Of a DNA stretch of 64,000 nt, positions 22,090 through 34,489 are shown in pieces. Below the pieces are notes generated by a model. The model was not told the origin of the DNA, made no database searches, and was given only the letters and a program-made list of their open reading frames with translations. Origin of the DNA: Datisca glomerata (Eukaryota > Streptophyta > Magnoliopsida > Cucurbitales > Datiscaceae); NCBI GenBank assembly GCA_003255025.1, contig QANY01004770.1, positions 248,001 to 312,000 of the forward strand, read 5' to 3'. A program made the translations under genes and the position numbers. The first letter of the stretch is position 1; each line of letters begins with the position of its first letter.

Positions 22090-23030
22090 ACTTTTTATTT
22101 CCTTCTAGGAATGGCTATACGCTTTGGCGTATTATGTTCCTAAGAATTTAGCTTCATTTTTGAACCACGGCTTCAGTTTCCTTTAGAAAATGGCCACGCA
22201 CTACCGTGCAGTCCATTCTCAAGGACTTAGATTCATTGCTGAACAATGACCCTAGTTTTCTTCAGAGAATGACCACACATTACTGCATACTCCGTTTTCA
22301 TGGACTTAGTTTCATTTCTAAACTGTGGCCCCAATTTCCTTTTGAAAAGGTAATGCTTTGCCCCACAATTCATTTAGGTTTGTTTCTAAACCATGGCCCT
22401 AGTTTTCTTTAGAGAATGACCATGAATTCAGTGTAGTCCGTTTCCAAGGACTTAGGTTCATTTCTGAACTATGTCCCAGTTTCCTTTATAAAAACATCCA
22501 CGCATTGTTACGCAACCTGTCTTAAAGATTTAGGCTCACTTCTTAACCATGGTCATGGTTTCCTTTAAAGAATGGTTACACATTATTGCAGAGTTCGTTC
22601 CCAATGACTTATGTTCATTTTTGAACTATGGCTATGGTTTCCTTTCGACGATGGCCATGCATTGCTGCGTGTCTATTCCCAAAGACTTGTTCATCTCTGA
22701 ACCATGGCCAGGGTTTCCTTTAAAACATCCACGCATTGTTGCATAGTCCATTCTTAGGAACTTAGGTTCATTTTTACCCATGGACCCAAATTACTTAAGA
22801 GAACGACCTCACATTGCTACATAGTCATTATCAAGGACTTAGGTTCATTCTTGAACTATGGCTGTGGTTTCTTTTAGAGAATGACACGCAATGTTGTACC
22901 GTTCGTTTCCAAAGACTTGGGCTCATTTTCTTAACCATGCCCCCGATTTCCTTTAGAGAAAGACCACACATTGTTGTGTAGTTCGTTGTCAAAGACTTAA
23001 GTTCATTTCTAAACCATGACCCTATACATT
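22090..23030. repeat. Tandem array, about 78 bp, twelve copies
   Basis: The unit contains TTTCCTTTAGAGAATGGCCA, then CACATTGCTG, CAAGGACTTAGGTTCATTTC and TGAACCATGGCC. TTTCC-type starts lie at about 22098, 22177, 22256, 22335, 22405, 22480, 22558, 22636, 22713, 22789, 22866 and 22945. It lies downstream of integrase in the element, that is, in the 3' untranslated region. Short open frames across it are repeat by-products. Confidence 0.9.
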
Positions 23031-23189
23031 TCATTCTGCCAAATTTTGTGTGTGTAATCAAATCATTAAAGATAAGACAGAGTAAACGGACACCATTTTT
23101 ACTTGGAAAACATGGGAGAAAAAACTACAGGAAACTATTATTTTATTAGATTAAAGAAAAGCTAAAATAAAATCATATATTGTATCTTT

Positions 23190-24210
23190 GTAAATGAATT
23201 GTGTTCCACGACTTTGATAATTCAATAATGTCCTCCATTCTAAGGAGGTAATATCTATTTTCTCCTACTCCTTTGACCATGTAAGGGCCTTCCCAATTAG
23301 GCCCCAGTTTACCTTTGCCTGCCTGGAAGATCTTTTGAGTAGATCAACCAGTTAGAGCTCCCGTTTATTGACCCATTTCTAGAAATAAAACCTCATTTTT
23401 TCTAGTTGTATTTTGCCAGTTTGATGAGTGTCGCTTCTCTTCTTTCTTCCACGTAGTCTAGATTTTTCCTTATCAGCTCAGAAATCAACAGTTTACCAAC
23501 ATCTAACCTCATTATTGGACTTCCAATTTCTACTGGTATCACTACTTTTGCTTCGTATGCAAGAGAAATGACGTCTCACCCGTTGGTTCCCGCGGGATTG
23601 TCTTATAATCCCATAATATTGCGAGTAGTTTCTCCACCATTTTTCCCTTTGTGGATTCTAACCATTTCTTTAGGCTTGTTAGCAAGGTTCTATTTTACAT
23701 TTTTGTTTGTCTGTTCCCCTAAGGATAATATGGTGTTGATAACCAATTTTTACTTTAGAGCCCTTCACAAAAAATCTTAATCACCTTTCCCATCAAACTG
23801 TAATCTGTTGTATGAGACTAATCTTGTAAGGATCCCCTACCTGTAAACAATATTGTTCCACAAAAGCCTTTTATTTCTTCCTCGTGGATTCTGGCGAATG
23901 CTTTCGCTTCAATCCACTTAGTGAAGTAATCAGTTGTTACTAACAAAAACATTTTTTTGTGAGGGTGAAATAATCAGCTGCCCTAGAATGCCTAACTCTC
24001 ACTACATGAATGGCCACAGACTTAACACTGTCTTTAGATCATCGGGTTCCATTTTTGGAACGGAGGCAAAACGCTGGCATTTGTTAGATCTTTTTACATA
24101 CTGCTTTTCTTCCTCATGCATATACAATAGTACCATCCGTTCAACACCTTGTGTGCTAGTGGCCTCCACAAGTATGATTTCCACACATTACTTCATTTAT
24201 TTCGGCTAAC
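23190..24210 (-). pseudogene. Ty3/gypsy integrase
   Basis: The zinc-binding part is at 24002-24184 (YVKRSNKCQRFASVPKMEPD). The core then reads VIVSDNGLQFDGKVIK (about 23790) and, lower, NxAGTNGxDVISLAYEAKVV and IPVEIGSPI (about 23520-23600). The end has KGKLGPNWEGPYMVKGVGEN and LSKSWNTIHLQRY (about 23200-23320). Stops interrupt the core. Confidence 0.8.
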
Positions 24211-24349
24211 ACTACTTGGCCTCCCTAGGTCTCAGACATTTTAGGTACGACCTTAAAAATGATCTACATACAACTTTTCATTGACTAGTGAATATCATGC
24301 ACTATTTTGTTGGAGCTTCCTCTACACTTTGTCTAAAGGAAGCTCTCCA

Positions 24350-25290
24350 TTTTTTAAAAATCCTGCCAACTTGGCTCCTAATTTTCTGTTTCTAGTTTCA
24401 CAACAACTGACAATGACCACTTTATGCTTGGTTCATTGAGATATTTCACCAAGACATTCCTTCTATATGGGAGTTGAAGAGACAATCCCAGCGTTACAAA
24501 AGCGCCAGCGTGCCCAATTCTTCATTCTCGCAATCTAACTGATCTCATATGTTTTAAACAAGTTCAGAATTTCTCTCACTCTCTGTAGATATTATGTCAT
24601 CTTGACATCCTTGTCCCCAAATTCCCCTATAATTTGGTTAACTATTAAAATGAAATCACATAAAATTTTAATTTTTGTTACCCTTAACTCATGAAGGAGA
24701 CAAACTTCTACAATCAAGGCCTCGTATTCAGCTTCATTGATGCTTTGATACCGAATTACAATGTATGTTCTATTGTTTCTTCATGCGTAGTTTGAATGGC
24801 AACACCCACTCCTTCCCACAATTGTTGGATGCCTCGTCTATAAAAAGGGTCTAGCAATCTGATGAGCTTTCTTCCATTTTTGCTTCATGTATATTGGCTT
24901 TATGAGAGAAATCAACTAGAACTTACCCTGAGGTCTATTGCCCCATCGCAATTGCCTATTTTATGAGTCTTCTAGCTATCTCAGGAAAATGTATGCAAAC
25001 TTTGAATGGGCGAATCTATTGAAATAGTTACCGTGAGCGATTGGAAGTAAAGTTTTAGTTCTTTGTCGCTGTTACGACTGCAAGTATCCATTTTTCCATC
25101 CTTTTATATCGAGTTTCCACTGCTACAAAGCTCTTGCTCACAAAATATATTGGTTCATGTTGCTTATTTTCCACCCTGATCAGTGTTGCATTTACTACGG
25201 TTTTAGATGCTGCTACATAAAAGAACAATTCTTCATTTAGGAATGGCTTAGATAGTAACGGTAGGGAGGCAATATATTCTTTGATCCTTC
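24350..25290 (-). pseudogene. RNase H region(s) of the gypsy pol
   Basis: Weak, broken minus-strand similarity lying between RT and integrase. Near 24820 LFIDEASNNCGKEW resembles the start of an additional RNase H domain, as in the element at 18430. The classical RNase H should occupy 24900-25290; near 25130 one frame has the P-Y/F-V-S-K type end of that domain. Low sequence preservation. Confidence 0.5.
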
Positions 25291-25297
25291 ATACTCG

Positions 25298-26060
25298 TCA
25301 TCCCAGTTGTGCATGGAATCCTTTTTTAGTTTTGTGAAGAACAACTTGTATCTGTCCATTGACCATGAAAGAAACATGTTGAGTGGCACCAGTTTTCCAA
25401 TCAGGCTCTATATCTCTTCTAAGTTCTTTAGGTATTTCATTTCTGCCAATGCTTTGACTTGATAAGGGTTGTCTTCTATTCCCCGTTGTGCGATCGGGCA
25501 ACCGAAGAATTCCCCAGCAGATATCCTAAAAGTGCATTTCTTTGGGTTGAGTTTTGCTTCATCTAAATGGATTATATGTTCCCTCCATCGTTCACTTTTT
25601 ACAAGCATACATCTATGTAAACTTCCATTAGTTTTTTTATCTAGTTTTGAAGAACCTTTTTCATTATCCTCTTATATGTTGCACCTGTGTTTCAGTTATG
25701 ACAAAAGTGGCATGTTTAGTAATGAATGAGGTCTTCTTAAGATCAGGTTCAAACATTTTCACCTGGTTGTATCTGAAGTATGTATCCATGAAGCTCAAGA
25801 GATAGTGTCCCGAGGTTGTGTCCACCATCCGATCTATCCGTGGCAATGAGTAATCATACTTTAGACATGCCTTGTTCAAGTCCGTGAAATCAACACATAT
25901 CATACATTTTCTGTTCTTCTTTCTCTCCATCAGCATATTTGCTAACCACTTTGGATAAATTACTTCTTTGATAAAGTTGGCACTTAGGAGTTTTTCTACT
26001 TCTTATTTTATTGCAACATTCCATTCTTGAGCAAAAATCTTCTTTCTTTGTTTCACATGT
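25298..26060 (-). pseudogene. Ty3/gypsy reverse transcriptase
   Basis: 25664-25936 reads CMICVDFTDLNKACLKYDYS then LPRIDRMVDTTSGHYLLSFM and DTYFRYNQVKM: the VDFTDLNKACPKD.YPLP.ID and LSFMD.Y.GYNQ blocks of plant gypsy RT. The catalytic YVDD region is lost at the break before 25608. 25408-25608 then reads HIIHLDEAKLNPKKCTFRIS and AGEFFGCPIAQRGIEDNP, the thumb block (KLNPKKC.F....G.FLG..V..RGIE.NP). RT copies element RNA into DNA. A frameshift makes this copy inactive. Confidence 0.87.
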
Positions 26061-26099
26061 TTAACTACATGATTCATATTCAACTTGTGTAAAATTAAA

Positions 26100-26820
26100 T
26101 TCTCATCGATACCTGGCATCTCTTCCATCGTTGTTGCTAACAAGTCATTGTTCTTCCTTAAGAATTCCATTATTTTTTCTTTTTCATTTCACTGAAACCT
26201 ATGCCAGTTGTCGTGACTTTGTCGCTCATCCCCTCTAATTGTATGAGTTTAGTCTCCTCTGATGCCTCATACATCATGTTTAATGACTCTTCTCGTCCGT
26301 CGTCCTTTAATTGCTATTGTTTTGTTTCGGCTACCCATTGCTTTTTTCCTGCAATCATGTTCTTAATGGAACTTAGGGCTGAGATGACACAACATCAGAC
26401 ATCAGTTTGATCCATTTTTATCATCTTGACTCTATCTAGTGAGGGATATTTTAGTACTTGATAGCACGTTGAGGGTACGACTTCATTTTATGTAACCATA
26501 CCCCTCTCATTATGGCATTGTATGGGGATTAAGTGTCTACCACCACGAATTTCATGATGTGGTTGAACGGAACTACGTGTACAAGAAGTGACAAGGCCCC
26601 TTGCGCTTTGGGTTACGCATTGACATGTCTTTAATTGTGGACCTGTGTAAGATATTGACTACACTTTTATTATTAACCAAGACCCTTCGCAGACAGTTCT
26701 CAACCTATATTGTAATCACCATCACGCCGCTGTCGAGATTCAAGTTATCAAAGATGAGCGACAAGCTATCAGATGGTCAAGAACCATTTTCCTGTGCGCT
26801 AGTCTCAGCACTCGTTGGCT
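26100..26820 (-). pseudogene. Region between gag and RT (protease interval)
   Basis: Occupies the expected protease position. Around 26490 one frame reads LPYNAMMRGVWLHK, the YN.I.GR-type segment that follows the gypsy protease. No intact protease domain could be read. Confidence 0.4.
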
Positions 26821-26827
26821 TCTTGCA

Positions 26828-28140
26828 TTATATTTTCTGTTCTTTCATTGTTGTACCTTCATGCTCCATTAAGGCAATGATCATATCAACAATCTGTAGA
26901 GGTTCTCTAGGCTTAGGTTGTTCCTTTTTTTCTGTTATCTTTTTCTGCTCCTCTTTCATCACATACTGCTCGAGGTAGCCATCCTTAACCAACTCTTCAA
27001 TGTAATCTTTCAATTGGAAGTAATCTTTTGCTCCTTTGGTATGAGCAATATTGATCTTTATCATTAGTGACACTGACCTTTTCAACCATGGTTTGCTTTT
27101 TATTGCCTCTAGAATATGATTAATGAGTACAGTTGATGACGTGTAAACCTTATCTTTTAGGTGAACCCATTCTACGGTTCTGCTCTTTTTTCTTGTGCTC
27201 TCCCGCCGATACTCTCCCCTATTATCCTCTTTCTCATATCTGTTTGTTCTCTCTTCCTTCATATTCTTGATTTTTTTCCGCTCAACCAATGTTCACTAGA
27301 CTGCTATTCTAAAAGCTTCATCATGGTTTTCTTTTCTTTTCAGACGTTATGTATGTCCATACCCACAGGAAAGTTTCTCCCATTATGAGCAGTTTTACTT
27401 TAGCCAGATCATTGAAAAGTGGCGACTTTGGGTCTAGCCTTATGATCACCACAATTCTCCACTTTCGACATCTCATCCTTGAAACTATGCGTATAGTCAT
27501 GTAGCACTTCTCCTTTCTGGATGGCGATTGTGAAGAGATACTTTGAGTCTTCCATGACTGACCGATACGTGGAATACTATTGTAGAAAAGTATAAGACAT
27601 CATAATAAAATTATTAATTTAATAGGAAGGGAGGGAGTTATAACACTTTAGTATATTTCCGTCCAAGCTAGTAGGAAACATCCTACATGTCAATTCATCT
27701 TCATGTTGGTGCAACGCCATCATTTTTCTAAAATGTCTTAGGTGATCACCGGGATCCATTTTCCCTTTATAGAACTTGAACTTTAGAGCGATAAACTTCT
27801 TCAGGATTAGGGTGGTGAAAAATTTTAGGCATAACAAGGACGTCGTGAGTGATTCTTTATCTGTTACTCGTGTTTCTCAGCTTTTGCATTTCTATCATCA
27901 TCTTTTCCAACATTTTTTCCACAGCTTTTTCCGTTAACAGCTCATGCGGGCCGCTTTCTCTTCCTACCTCCTTGTCGTTGTCTTTCGATTGAACCTCCCC
28001 ATCTTCTCGTTGTACATTGCGGCTTGCACCCAGATTGGTCCGTTCAGAAGCAAGTGGGTTGTCCCGTTCAGCGGCATGTGGTTCCCTGGATTTTCTCTTA
28101 CACCCTTGAGCATGATTTCGCTCTCAATTAAATTATGAAA
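26828..28140 (-). pseudogene. Ty3/gypsy gag
   Basis: Starts near 28110 (MLKGVRENPGNHMPLNGTTH). The central gag domain is at 27619-27837 (ALKFKFYKGKMDPGDHLRHF then RMFPTSLDGN). The C-terminal part (26828-27289) includes RTVEWVHLKDKVYTSSTVLI, KINIAHTKGAKDYFQLKDYI and EELVKDGYLEQYV, the same pattern as the gag at the window start (FQLKDYIEQLIKEGY). Stops and frameshifts separate the three. Confidence 0.82.
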
Positions 28141-28141
28141 C

Positions 28142-28511
28142 CGCAAAGTAATTTTAGAGTGCTAAAATAAATTAGAGAGAGAATATCGAGAGTAAGAGTA
28201 GATTGATTGCATTTACTTTTTAGGTTACATCAGTTTCTATTTATAGGAAAAGTTTAAGAGTACAAATCAGTTACATGAAATCTAATTTATGCTATCTATT
28301 TACAACAAAAATAAAGATTGAGAGAATATTCTATCTTTGACTCAGTATTTAATTATTCTCTGAATCAATCTTATTGTTTGTTAACTCCATTTGACCGTCA
28401 CACTCGCTTAACCTTAATTGACCACGTCAACAATCTGTTTCTCCTCTTCTGATTAGTTTCGAAACTTTTTATTTTTTATGATGTGGCACCTAATTTATTA
28501 ATTCTCGTACA
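28142..28511 (-). repeat. 5' LTR (370 bp)
   Basis: Begins CGCAAAGTAATTTTAGAG (first base mutated from T) and ends CTCGTACA. Minus-strand TATA box at 28238-28245 (TATAAATA). Pairs with 21423-21786. Confidence 0.88.
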
Positions 28512-28516
28512 CCAGC

Positions 28517-31361
28517 TTCACCAGTGTCATTACTTTTTGAGGTCAGTGGTGGACCATTGAAGGGACTGGCCCCAAAAGTTTTTAGAAAAAATCTTATGTG
28601 TAACGATTTGTCAATAATTTTTATTTTATTAATAAGAAATATGTTAACAAAAACTATATTTATCCTAAAATTCAATATAAGTATAGTCTTTCCATTTCTT
28701 TAGTTTTATATAGAGTACTAAGTTTTGGATATTATTTTTGTTATAGTTTTTGTCCTCTACTTGTGTCAATTCTCTATTGTATAAATCCATTCTTATTTCT
28801 ACCATTTCAAAATACATTATATTGAATATATTTAAATTGATTTATGATGTTCAAATTGTACGAACATGTTATTTACTTCAACATATAGAATTTTTTATAC
28901 ATTTTACAATATTAAATTCACATCCCATCTAAACTTTTGGGTAATTCATTATTAATATTTAAAGATTGTATACAATTGATTATTCAAGTAAACAAATATA
29001 TTTGGAAATTTAAAATCTTGAATAAATGATATTTATAAAAACTATTTAGTACAAAGATGTTTATAAAATTATTAACAAATTGAATTCATCAAACTAAAAA
29101 TGAGTTCCAGGTAAGTACATGTTAAGCTACAAAACACTTATTTTAGCTTATACATCATGTCACTATTGATGATCTTGGTATCTTTTTATAATCACACTTA
29201 TCTTCATTGCAATCTATTTTTTGTGCAATGTAGGTTTCTTTCACTTTATAATAAGTCTGGTAAACATTTTAATCTATACTTGAATGTAAATAGCTATTTA
29301 CGTAATGTGAGAATTTTAAATTTATATTGTAATTATACAAACATTTTGTATATATCTTTATCGTATTTTACACGACATTGTTATAACAAGAATGTTCCTA
29401 GACTGACAAATTGACGCGTCAATAATATATTATTGATCATTAATTTAAATATCTCATAATTTTCAATGTTTTAGCATTTATTTGTCAGCTAAATTGTTTA
29501 AGATTTTGTTAATATTCTATCACGACTTAAAAACAATGATTACCCTCTCCAAATGAAAGATTCTGGGTCTACCTAATCGTGGTTCTTCAAACTTGTTTTA
29601 CATCTCCATGATTGTATTTAGTATACCATTTGAGGTTGTTTGGCATACTTGTACTCTATTTTATATTAATATAATTTTGATTTTCATTCCACTCTGTTTA
29701 TCTGTAAAAAAAAATTCATAATTCAAAGTTTTCGTTGGAACACGCTTTTCTCAATACTGATATCGCTTGAAAACGAATGAAATTTGTTAGCAAATTTGAA
29801 TAATATAGCATGCATGAAAATGGTGCTCGCAGCTTAAAAGAGAATCTTAGTTCCCATGCAACCGAATTGAATTAAGCTGTCTGGAGTGATGAAAGGCTAA
29901 AAATTAAATCATGAAAGAAGAAACTATTCTGAAAAACTTATAGAAAGTGTAGTCTTTTAAATAGGGGCCAAAGAATCAGAGAAAAAGATATGTACTTTTG
30001 GTGCTCTTCCTCACTTTCAAGCTCTAGCACTGTGTATTGGCAAAGTACAAAAAAACTCTCTAATCAGAAACAAACTGAAAGATTAAGAATAATAATTTGT
30101 AATTAGTCAAAATTATCACCTAAGTTTGAATGGGATTATATTGAGGTAAGTAATTTCAAGGCTAAATTCTGATAGGACAAAAGACTTTGCCTGTGTAGAG
30201 TAGACACTCCTAGAATTCTCAAATAATATCAGTCAAAATTCTAAAAAAAATTTCCTTTCTTTTTTAATTTTTTTAATGGTAATGATTGTTCAATTTTGTT
30301 TCATTCCAGTCTCCAAGATAGTAATAGGGCTTTGAATGATGAGAAAATTGCAATAATGGATCCAAGTTTGGCCAAGAAAGAAACTATTTAAAAGAATCAA
30401 GCTCGGTTGGCAATATAGCAAACTTAGAAGATAATTATGCATAATTTTAATATTTTTGTGCATTATATTTTAATTCCATTTAATTCAATCGCTGGATGTC
30501 ATTTGATTTGATCAACATATTAATACATTAATGTGACAAGCTTTAGCAGTTGAGCCAATAGTAGAATAAGATCTTTTCTAGATATATTGTACAAATAAAT
30601 TATATTTATAATCCAAAACTTGCCAGATTTAACTGTGATTTATTTGTCATTTTTCCAACTTTAATGGTAAAAAACTATATTTGTTGAATTTAGATCACAA
30701 ATTAAGGTAAACTTAGGATGCCCTTGTTCTTGGATTCACTATAAAACATGCTTAAAATTTTAAATCCTAAAGAAACTTTTTGGGGACACAAATTTCTAAC
30801 TCTTTTTTGCCTCTTTGAAAAAATTCTCCTTTTTATAGTATCTTTTGCAATTTTTTAGCCTTTCCCTTTTGCAGTCTCATTCTCTTTCATAATTTCTACT
30901 AAGATTTTGAAGAATATCAAAGAAAACACTTTTGCTCCCCCCAACCCCCATATGGCCATTGTCAGTTTTGTGCAAAAAACAAAGTGTAATGTCCAATACA
31001 ATTGAGAGCTGAAAGCATGGGAGAAGAATCTGCCTTAGACTTTTCCTTTTGGTCTAAAGAGAGTCTTCTTAAATTGTTAGAGATCCGAGCTTAATATAAT
31101 GTCATCAACACCGATTATGTTCTAATTTTTATAGTTATGAGTGCTTATCCCATTGGTTTTAGTTCTCTATTTGTTTCTCTTTCAATGCTACAAACCCAAG
31201 AATGGATCAAGACATTTGACAATGTTAATTCCTCAACATATAAGATCCCCCTCTATGTAGAAGAAAAACATCACTATCCTTGGAGTGATTTGTTTTAAAT
31301 AAACTTATTCATTGCTTAAAAAGATTACTTAGAATACACAAGTTTTCTTATTCAGCTACCC
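28517..31361. other. Gene-free AT-rich interval
   Basis: No coding frame, RNA gene or complete transposon recognised. At 28541-28600 the phrase AGGTCAGTGGTGGACC...GGGACTGGCCCC resembles the end sequence of some plant hAT-type transposons, but no partner end was found. Confidence 0.45.
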
Positions 31362-31800
31362 TGTGCATAAAATATTAAAAAATATTATGTACAATTATAT
31401 CCACCACTATCATGAGTTGACAATGTACGTTATCTCACATCACATGTAACGTTTACATGAATTAAAAAAAATATCAATTTTCAATTATGATATAGATGAA
31501 TGATTTCAAACATATACTAACGCAGCATAAGGTGCCACATACAATTACGTCATAGATGACTGATTTCAACTCATGCATTGTCACATCATGTGAGAATTTA
31601 TACATAAGTTTTTTTTATCCAAATGTCTAGTGCATAAATATTAAAAGTATACTAAATAATATTATGATACTTATCACTATGATTTAACAATACGTGTGAT
31701 CTCACATTGTCTAAAACAGTTACACAAATAAACAAAAACATGCATAAATGATTGATCTCAAATCATAAGCTTACGCATAATAATGGTGCTAAGACACATA
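31362..31800. repeat. Diverged direct duplication, about 270 bp apart
   Basis: GTGCATAAAATATTAAAA at about 31362 recurs as GTGCATAAATATTAAAAG at about 31631. After both come CACTAT...GA.TTRACAAT.CG, then T.TCACAT, TTACA and, finally, TTACGCA / CTAACGCAGCATAAGGTG-like ends. Identity looks moderate, so it is old. Confidence 0.6.
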
Positions 31801-32360
31801 ACCAAGATTTAGGATGTCGCGACCCCTCAAGAACCTAAGGACATGAATATTACTAGTGTCCTCATATAGTAGTAACTGTGTGTAAATGTGCACTTCCTGC
31901 TTTGGGGAGTCTAGTTTATATATTTGTAGAGGATCCATAGACACATATGCTTAGGCAGAGGGGGTAAAGGTTGGAGGCAGGTGACTTCAACAGTGCAAAT
32001 TTCAAGTCACTCTTGTTCCTATTACTACTAGCTTTCTAAATTTATCATCGTGGGTTTTTTTTATTATGGATGCTTGGTCAAAACTGCACTATTTTCCATT
32101 GTTAAACGTGATTATTCCAAGATCATTTTCACAAGGGAGAATTGAATCCAACCTGGCATAGCTTTGGTGTGGCTGTGCTACCTGGGACCAGCAAAGGGGC
32201 ATCTGTCTTTGAAGCCCATGACATTTTGTGGCAAAGAGTGTAGTGTTGTCTCCCTGAGGGTTGAACAATGTAAACAAACAACTGCTTGGATATATATTAA
32301 TTTGCAAGACTTTGTATAGTTTTTTTTTACTGACATTTGCCTGTAAATGGTTTTATCAAG
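31801..32360. other. Stretch of more balanced base composition, no gene found
   Basis: Less AT-rich than its surroundings, with no frame longer than about 70 codons and no recognised protein or RNA. It could be an unannotated transcript end, but nothing supports that. Confidence 0.4.
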
Positions 32361-33551
32361 GTTGTCAGGATCTCGATCCTACCTAGGATTGGTGAAAGGG
32401 TATAGGATCGAGGATCGTAGGATCGGATCGAGAATCGTAAGATCCTATCAATTCTTATTAATTTATTAGTAAAAAATAGATATATGCTAATAATACTTCA
32501 ATATATTAAAAATGATTATATAACACCAAGTCATCTAGCTATTAAATAAAACTAACATCAAGTCATCTAAAACAACATAATATTAAGTAGAGTTCTCATA
32601 AAAACATATATATGATCCCCTAGATAAGAGGTTTCAAATTATAAAAGATAAATAAATAAATATGTAAAGATAATTATTGATTAAATATGTTAAGATCGTT
32701 ATTATAATACATTAGGTTTGAGAGTGTTTGATTTATTAGTTAAAATTTAATAAGTTTACAATAATATTAAAATTAATGTCTAAATATAATAAAATAATAG
32801 TGGTGAAATTCGTTCAAATTATGGTAGTGTAAATCATAAAATAAATAAATTGAGATGTCATAAAAATAGTCAAATGTATAATTAAATATAAAAGATGTTC
32901 ATTTTTGTTACATAAGTATAGTTGATTCAGTGCTTAAATGGTAATTATTGTAAAAAAAATAAATAAATATGTAAAGATAATTATTGATTAAATATGTTAA
33001 GATCATTATTATTTATAATACATTAGGTTTTGAGAGTTTTTGTTTATAAGTTAAAATTTAATAAGTTTATAACAATAGTAAAATTAATGTCAAAATATAA
33101 TAAAATAGTGGTGTCGGAATTTATTCTAATTTTGATAACTTTAAGAAGTGTACGTCTAATATTGATAACTTTAGGAGGTGTAAGTCTTAAAAAAATAAAT
33201 TGAGATGTCATAAAAATAGTCAAATGCTTAATTTAAATATTAAAAATATTCATTTTCGTGATAACAAACAAAGTTCGTTCAATGGTTAAATAATCATGTG
33301 CGAACATTTGGGGCAAGGGTTCAAATTTTATCATCAATAAATAACAAGGTAGTCTTTAAATTCAACCCACCCATAACCCCATGAGTTAATGAACTATTTA
33401 TGACTCACTTATCACCTAATTTAACTAAGTGTAGTCCGTTTGGTTTAGCCCACCCAAGCAAAAATCACTTAATCTACTTAAGCACCAGGATCGAAGATGA
33501 ATCATGGTCTTATGATCTAAGATCGCGATCTTCGACTAATCCTCGCAACCT
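32361..33551. mobile_element. Probable DNA-transposon remnant with GATC-rich ends
   Basis: The left end AGGTTGTCAGGATCTCGATC, and the right end read in reverse complement as AGGTTGCGAGGATTAG, share a roughly 14-bp inverted terminal repeat. Both ends are rich in GATCG/CGATC phrases, as in several plant DNA transposons. The interior contains a 307-bp tandem duplication and no coding sequence. No target duplication could be matched. Confidence 0.5.
32649..33290. repeat. 307-bp tandem duplication inside the remnant
   Basis: AATATGTAAAGATAATTATT then GATTAAATATGTTAAGATC at 32659 recurs at 32966. The copies stay alignable through ATTGAGATGTCATAAAAATA and GTCAAATG. The second copy has an extra short internal repeat (TTGATAACTTTA, twice). 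Confidence 0.85.
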
Positions 33552-33859
33552 ATATTTCTTTGATGGGAAATAAGCCATTTATTACAAATCCAATACTTCA
33601 ACCACTTAACTCTCGAATACTACTTTTTTATTGAAATAAGCTCCCAGAACTTCTTCCCAATGGCTCCATTTCATGTCTCATTTCATAGAGAATAGTAAAA
33701 TGGTTTTATGTCATTATATTTCATTTAGATCTCACTTTCATTCATTTAATATTTTTATAGTGTCATTGGAATAAGAGATGTCTTTTCTAATCCATCTATT
33801 CTTATTTATCAAAATTTCAAAAATCATCGTATGATAATCTAGAATTACAGTAGAAAAGA

Positions 33860-34020
33860 AAAAAGGGGATAAAATACACTCGTGCACCCAGTTTATGGAA
33901 AAAGTTCACTCTACTCCTCGGGTTTCTTAAAAATTCATTAAGCACCCTAATGTTTATCATGTTATACCACGTTGCACTCTCATCCAAGTCTATCAATTTT
34001 TTCAACAGATTTCGTTGACT
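33860..34020 (-). repeat. Short dispersed repeat, copy 1
   Basis: Its reverse complement (TGCAACGTGGTATAACATGA, then TGCTTAATGAATTTTTAAGA and AACCCGAGGAGTA) matches the plus-strand stretch at 39985-40125 (TACAACGTGATATTTCGTGA, TGCTTAATGAACTTTCTAAA, AACCCGGGGTAC). Confidence 0.65.
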
Positions 34021-34075
34021 TATGCACACCACACTGTAATTTAAGGATAAATATATCTTGACACTGCATAATTTC

Positions 34076-34245
34076 ATATCTCTCTCTCCCCCATCCCTCC
34101 CTCTCCTTCCCCCCTCCCCCCATCCATCCATCTCTTTATCTCTCCCTCCCTCTCCTCCCCCTCCNCTATTTCTCCATTCTCTCTCTATCTCTCATTCTCT
34201 ATCTCTCTCCCCTCCCATCTCTTATCCCCCTCTCTCATTTACATA
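34076..34245. repeat. CT-rich low-complexity tract with one ambiguous base
   Basis: Imperfect CTCTCC/TCTC repeats. The base at 34165 is N, the only undetermined base I saw in the window. Confidence 0.9.
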
Positions 34246-34489
34246 AACAGCGATTACTCACCCACAACACAAATCTCCATGACTTGTTTTCCAATGTTCT
34301 GAATTGGCCCCTTCAGGTCCTCAGCTCCTCAAAGCGAGATTCTACCAGTTTCTCGAATCCAACAACTCTGCCATCCCATGACGGACACTCTTCTCAATGA
34401 CCTATGCTCCTCTTCCCCAAAATGGAGGCATCTGTGACTTTTAATGGATCTTTGTTTTTTAAACTTGCATGTTAATAATCTCTATTTTA
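34246..34489. other. Non-repetitive stretch between the CT tract and the copia remnant
   Basis: More balanced composition, placed after a CT-rich tract as a plant 5' leader might be, but no protein could be recognised and frames are short. Confidence 0.35.

Larger units (their letters stand above)
21418..28516 (-). mobile_element. Second Ty3/gypsy element, with gag to integrase
   Basis: LTRs at 21423-21786 and 28142-28511 enclose, in the element's direction, gag, a protease region, reverse transcriptase, RNase H and a second RNase H-like stretch, integrase and a 78-bp tandem array. The flanking pentamers CCACG (21418-21422) and CCAGC (28512-28516) agree only partly and may be a decayed duplication. 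Frames are broken throughout. It differs from the element at 13650 in LTR sequence, in retaining RT, in its tandem unit, and in lacking an antisense ORF. Confidence 0.88.

Noticed and set aside
22206..23061. Several ORFs of 60-80 codons on both strands
   Set aside because: They fall inside the 78-bp tandem array and arise from its period.
32089..32307. Minus-strand ORF and nearby GC-balanced sequence as a gene or microRNA precursor
   Set aside because: No recognised domain, no clear hairpin with a known mature sequence, no splice pattern.
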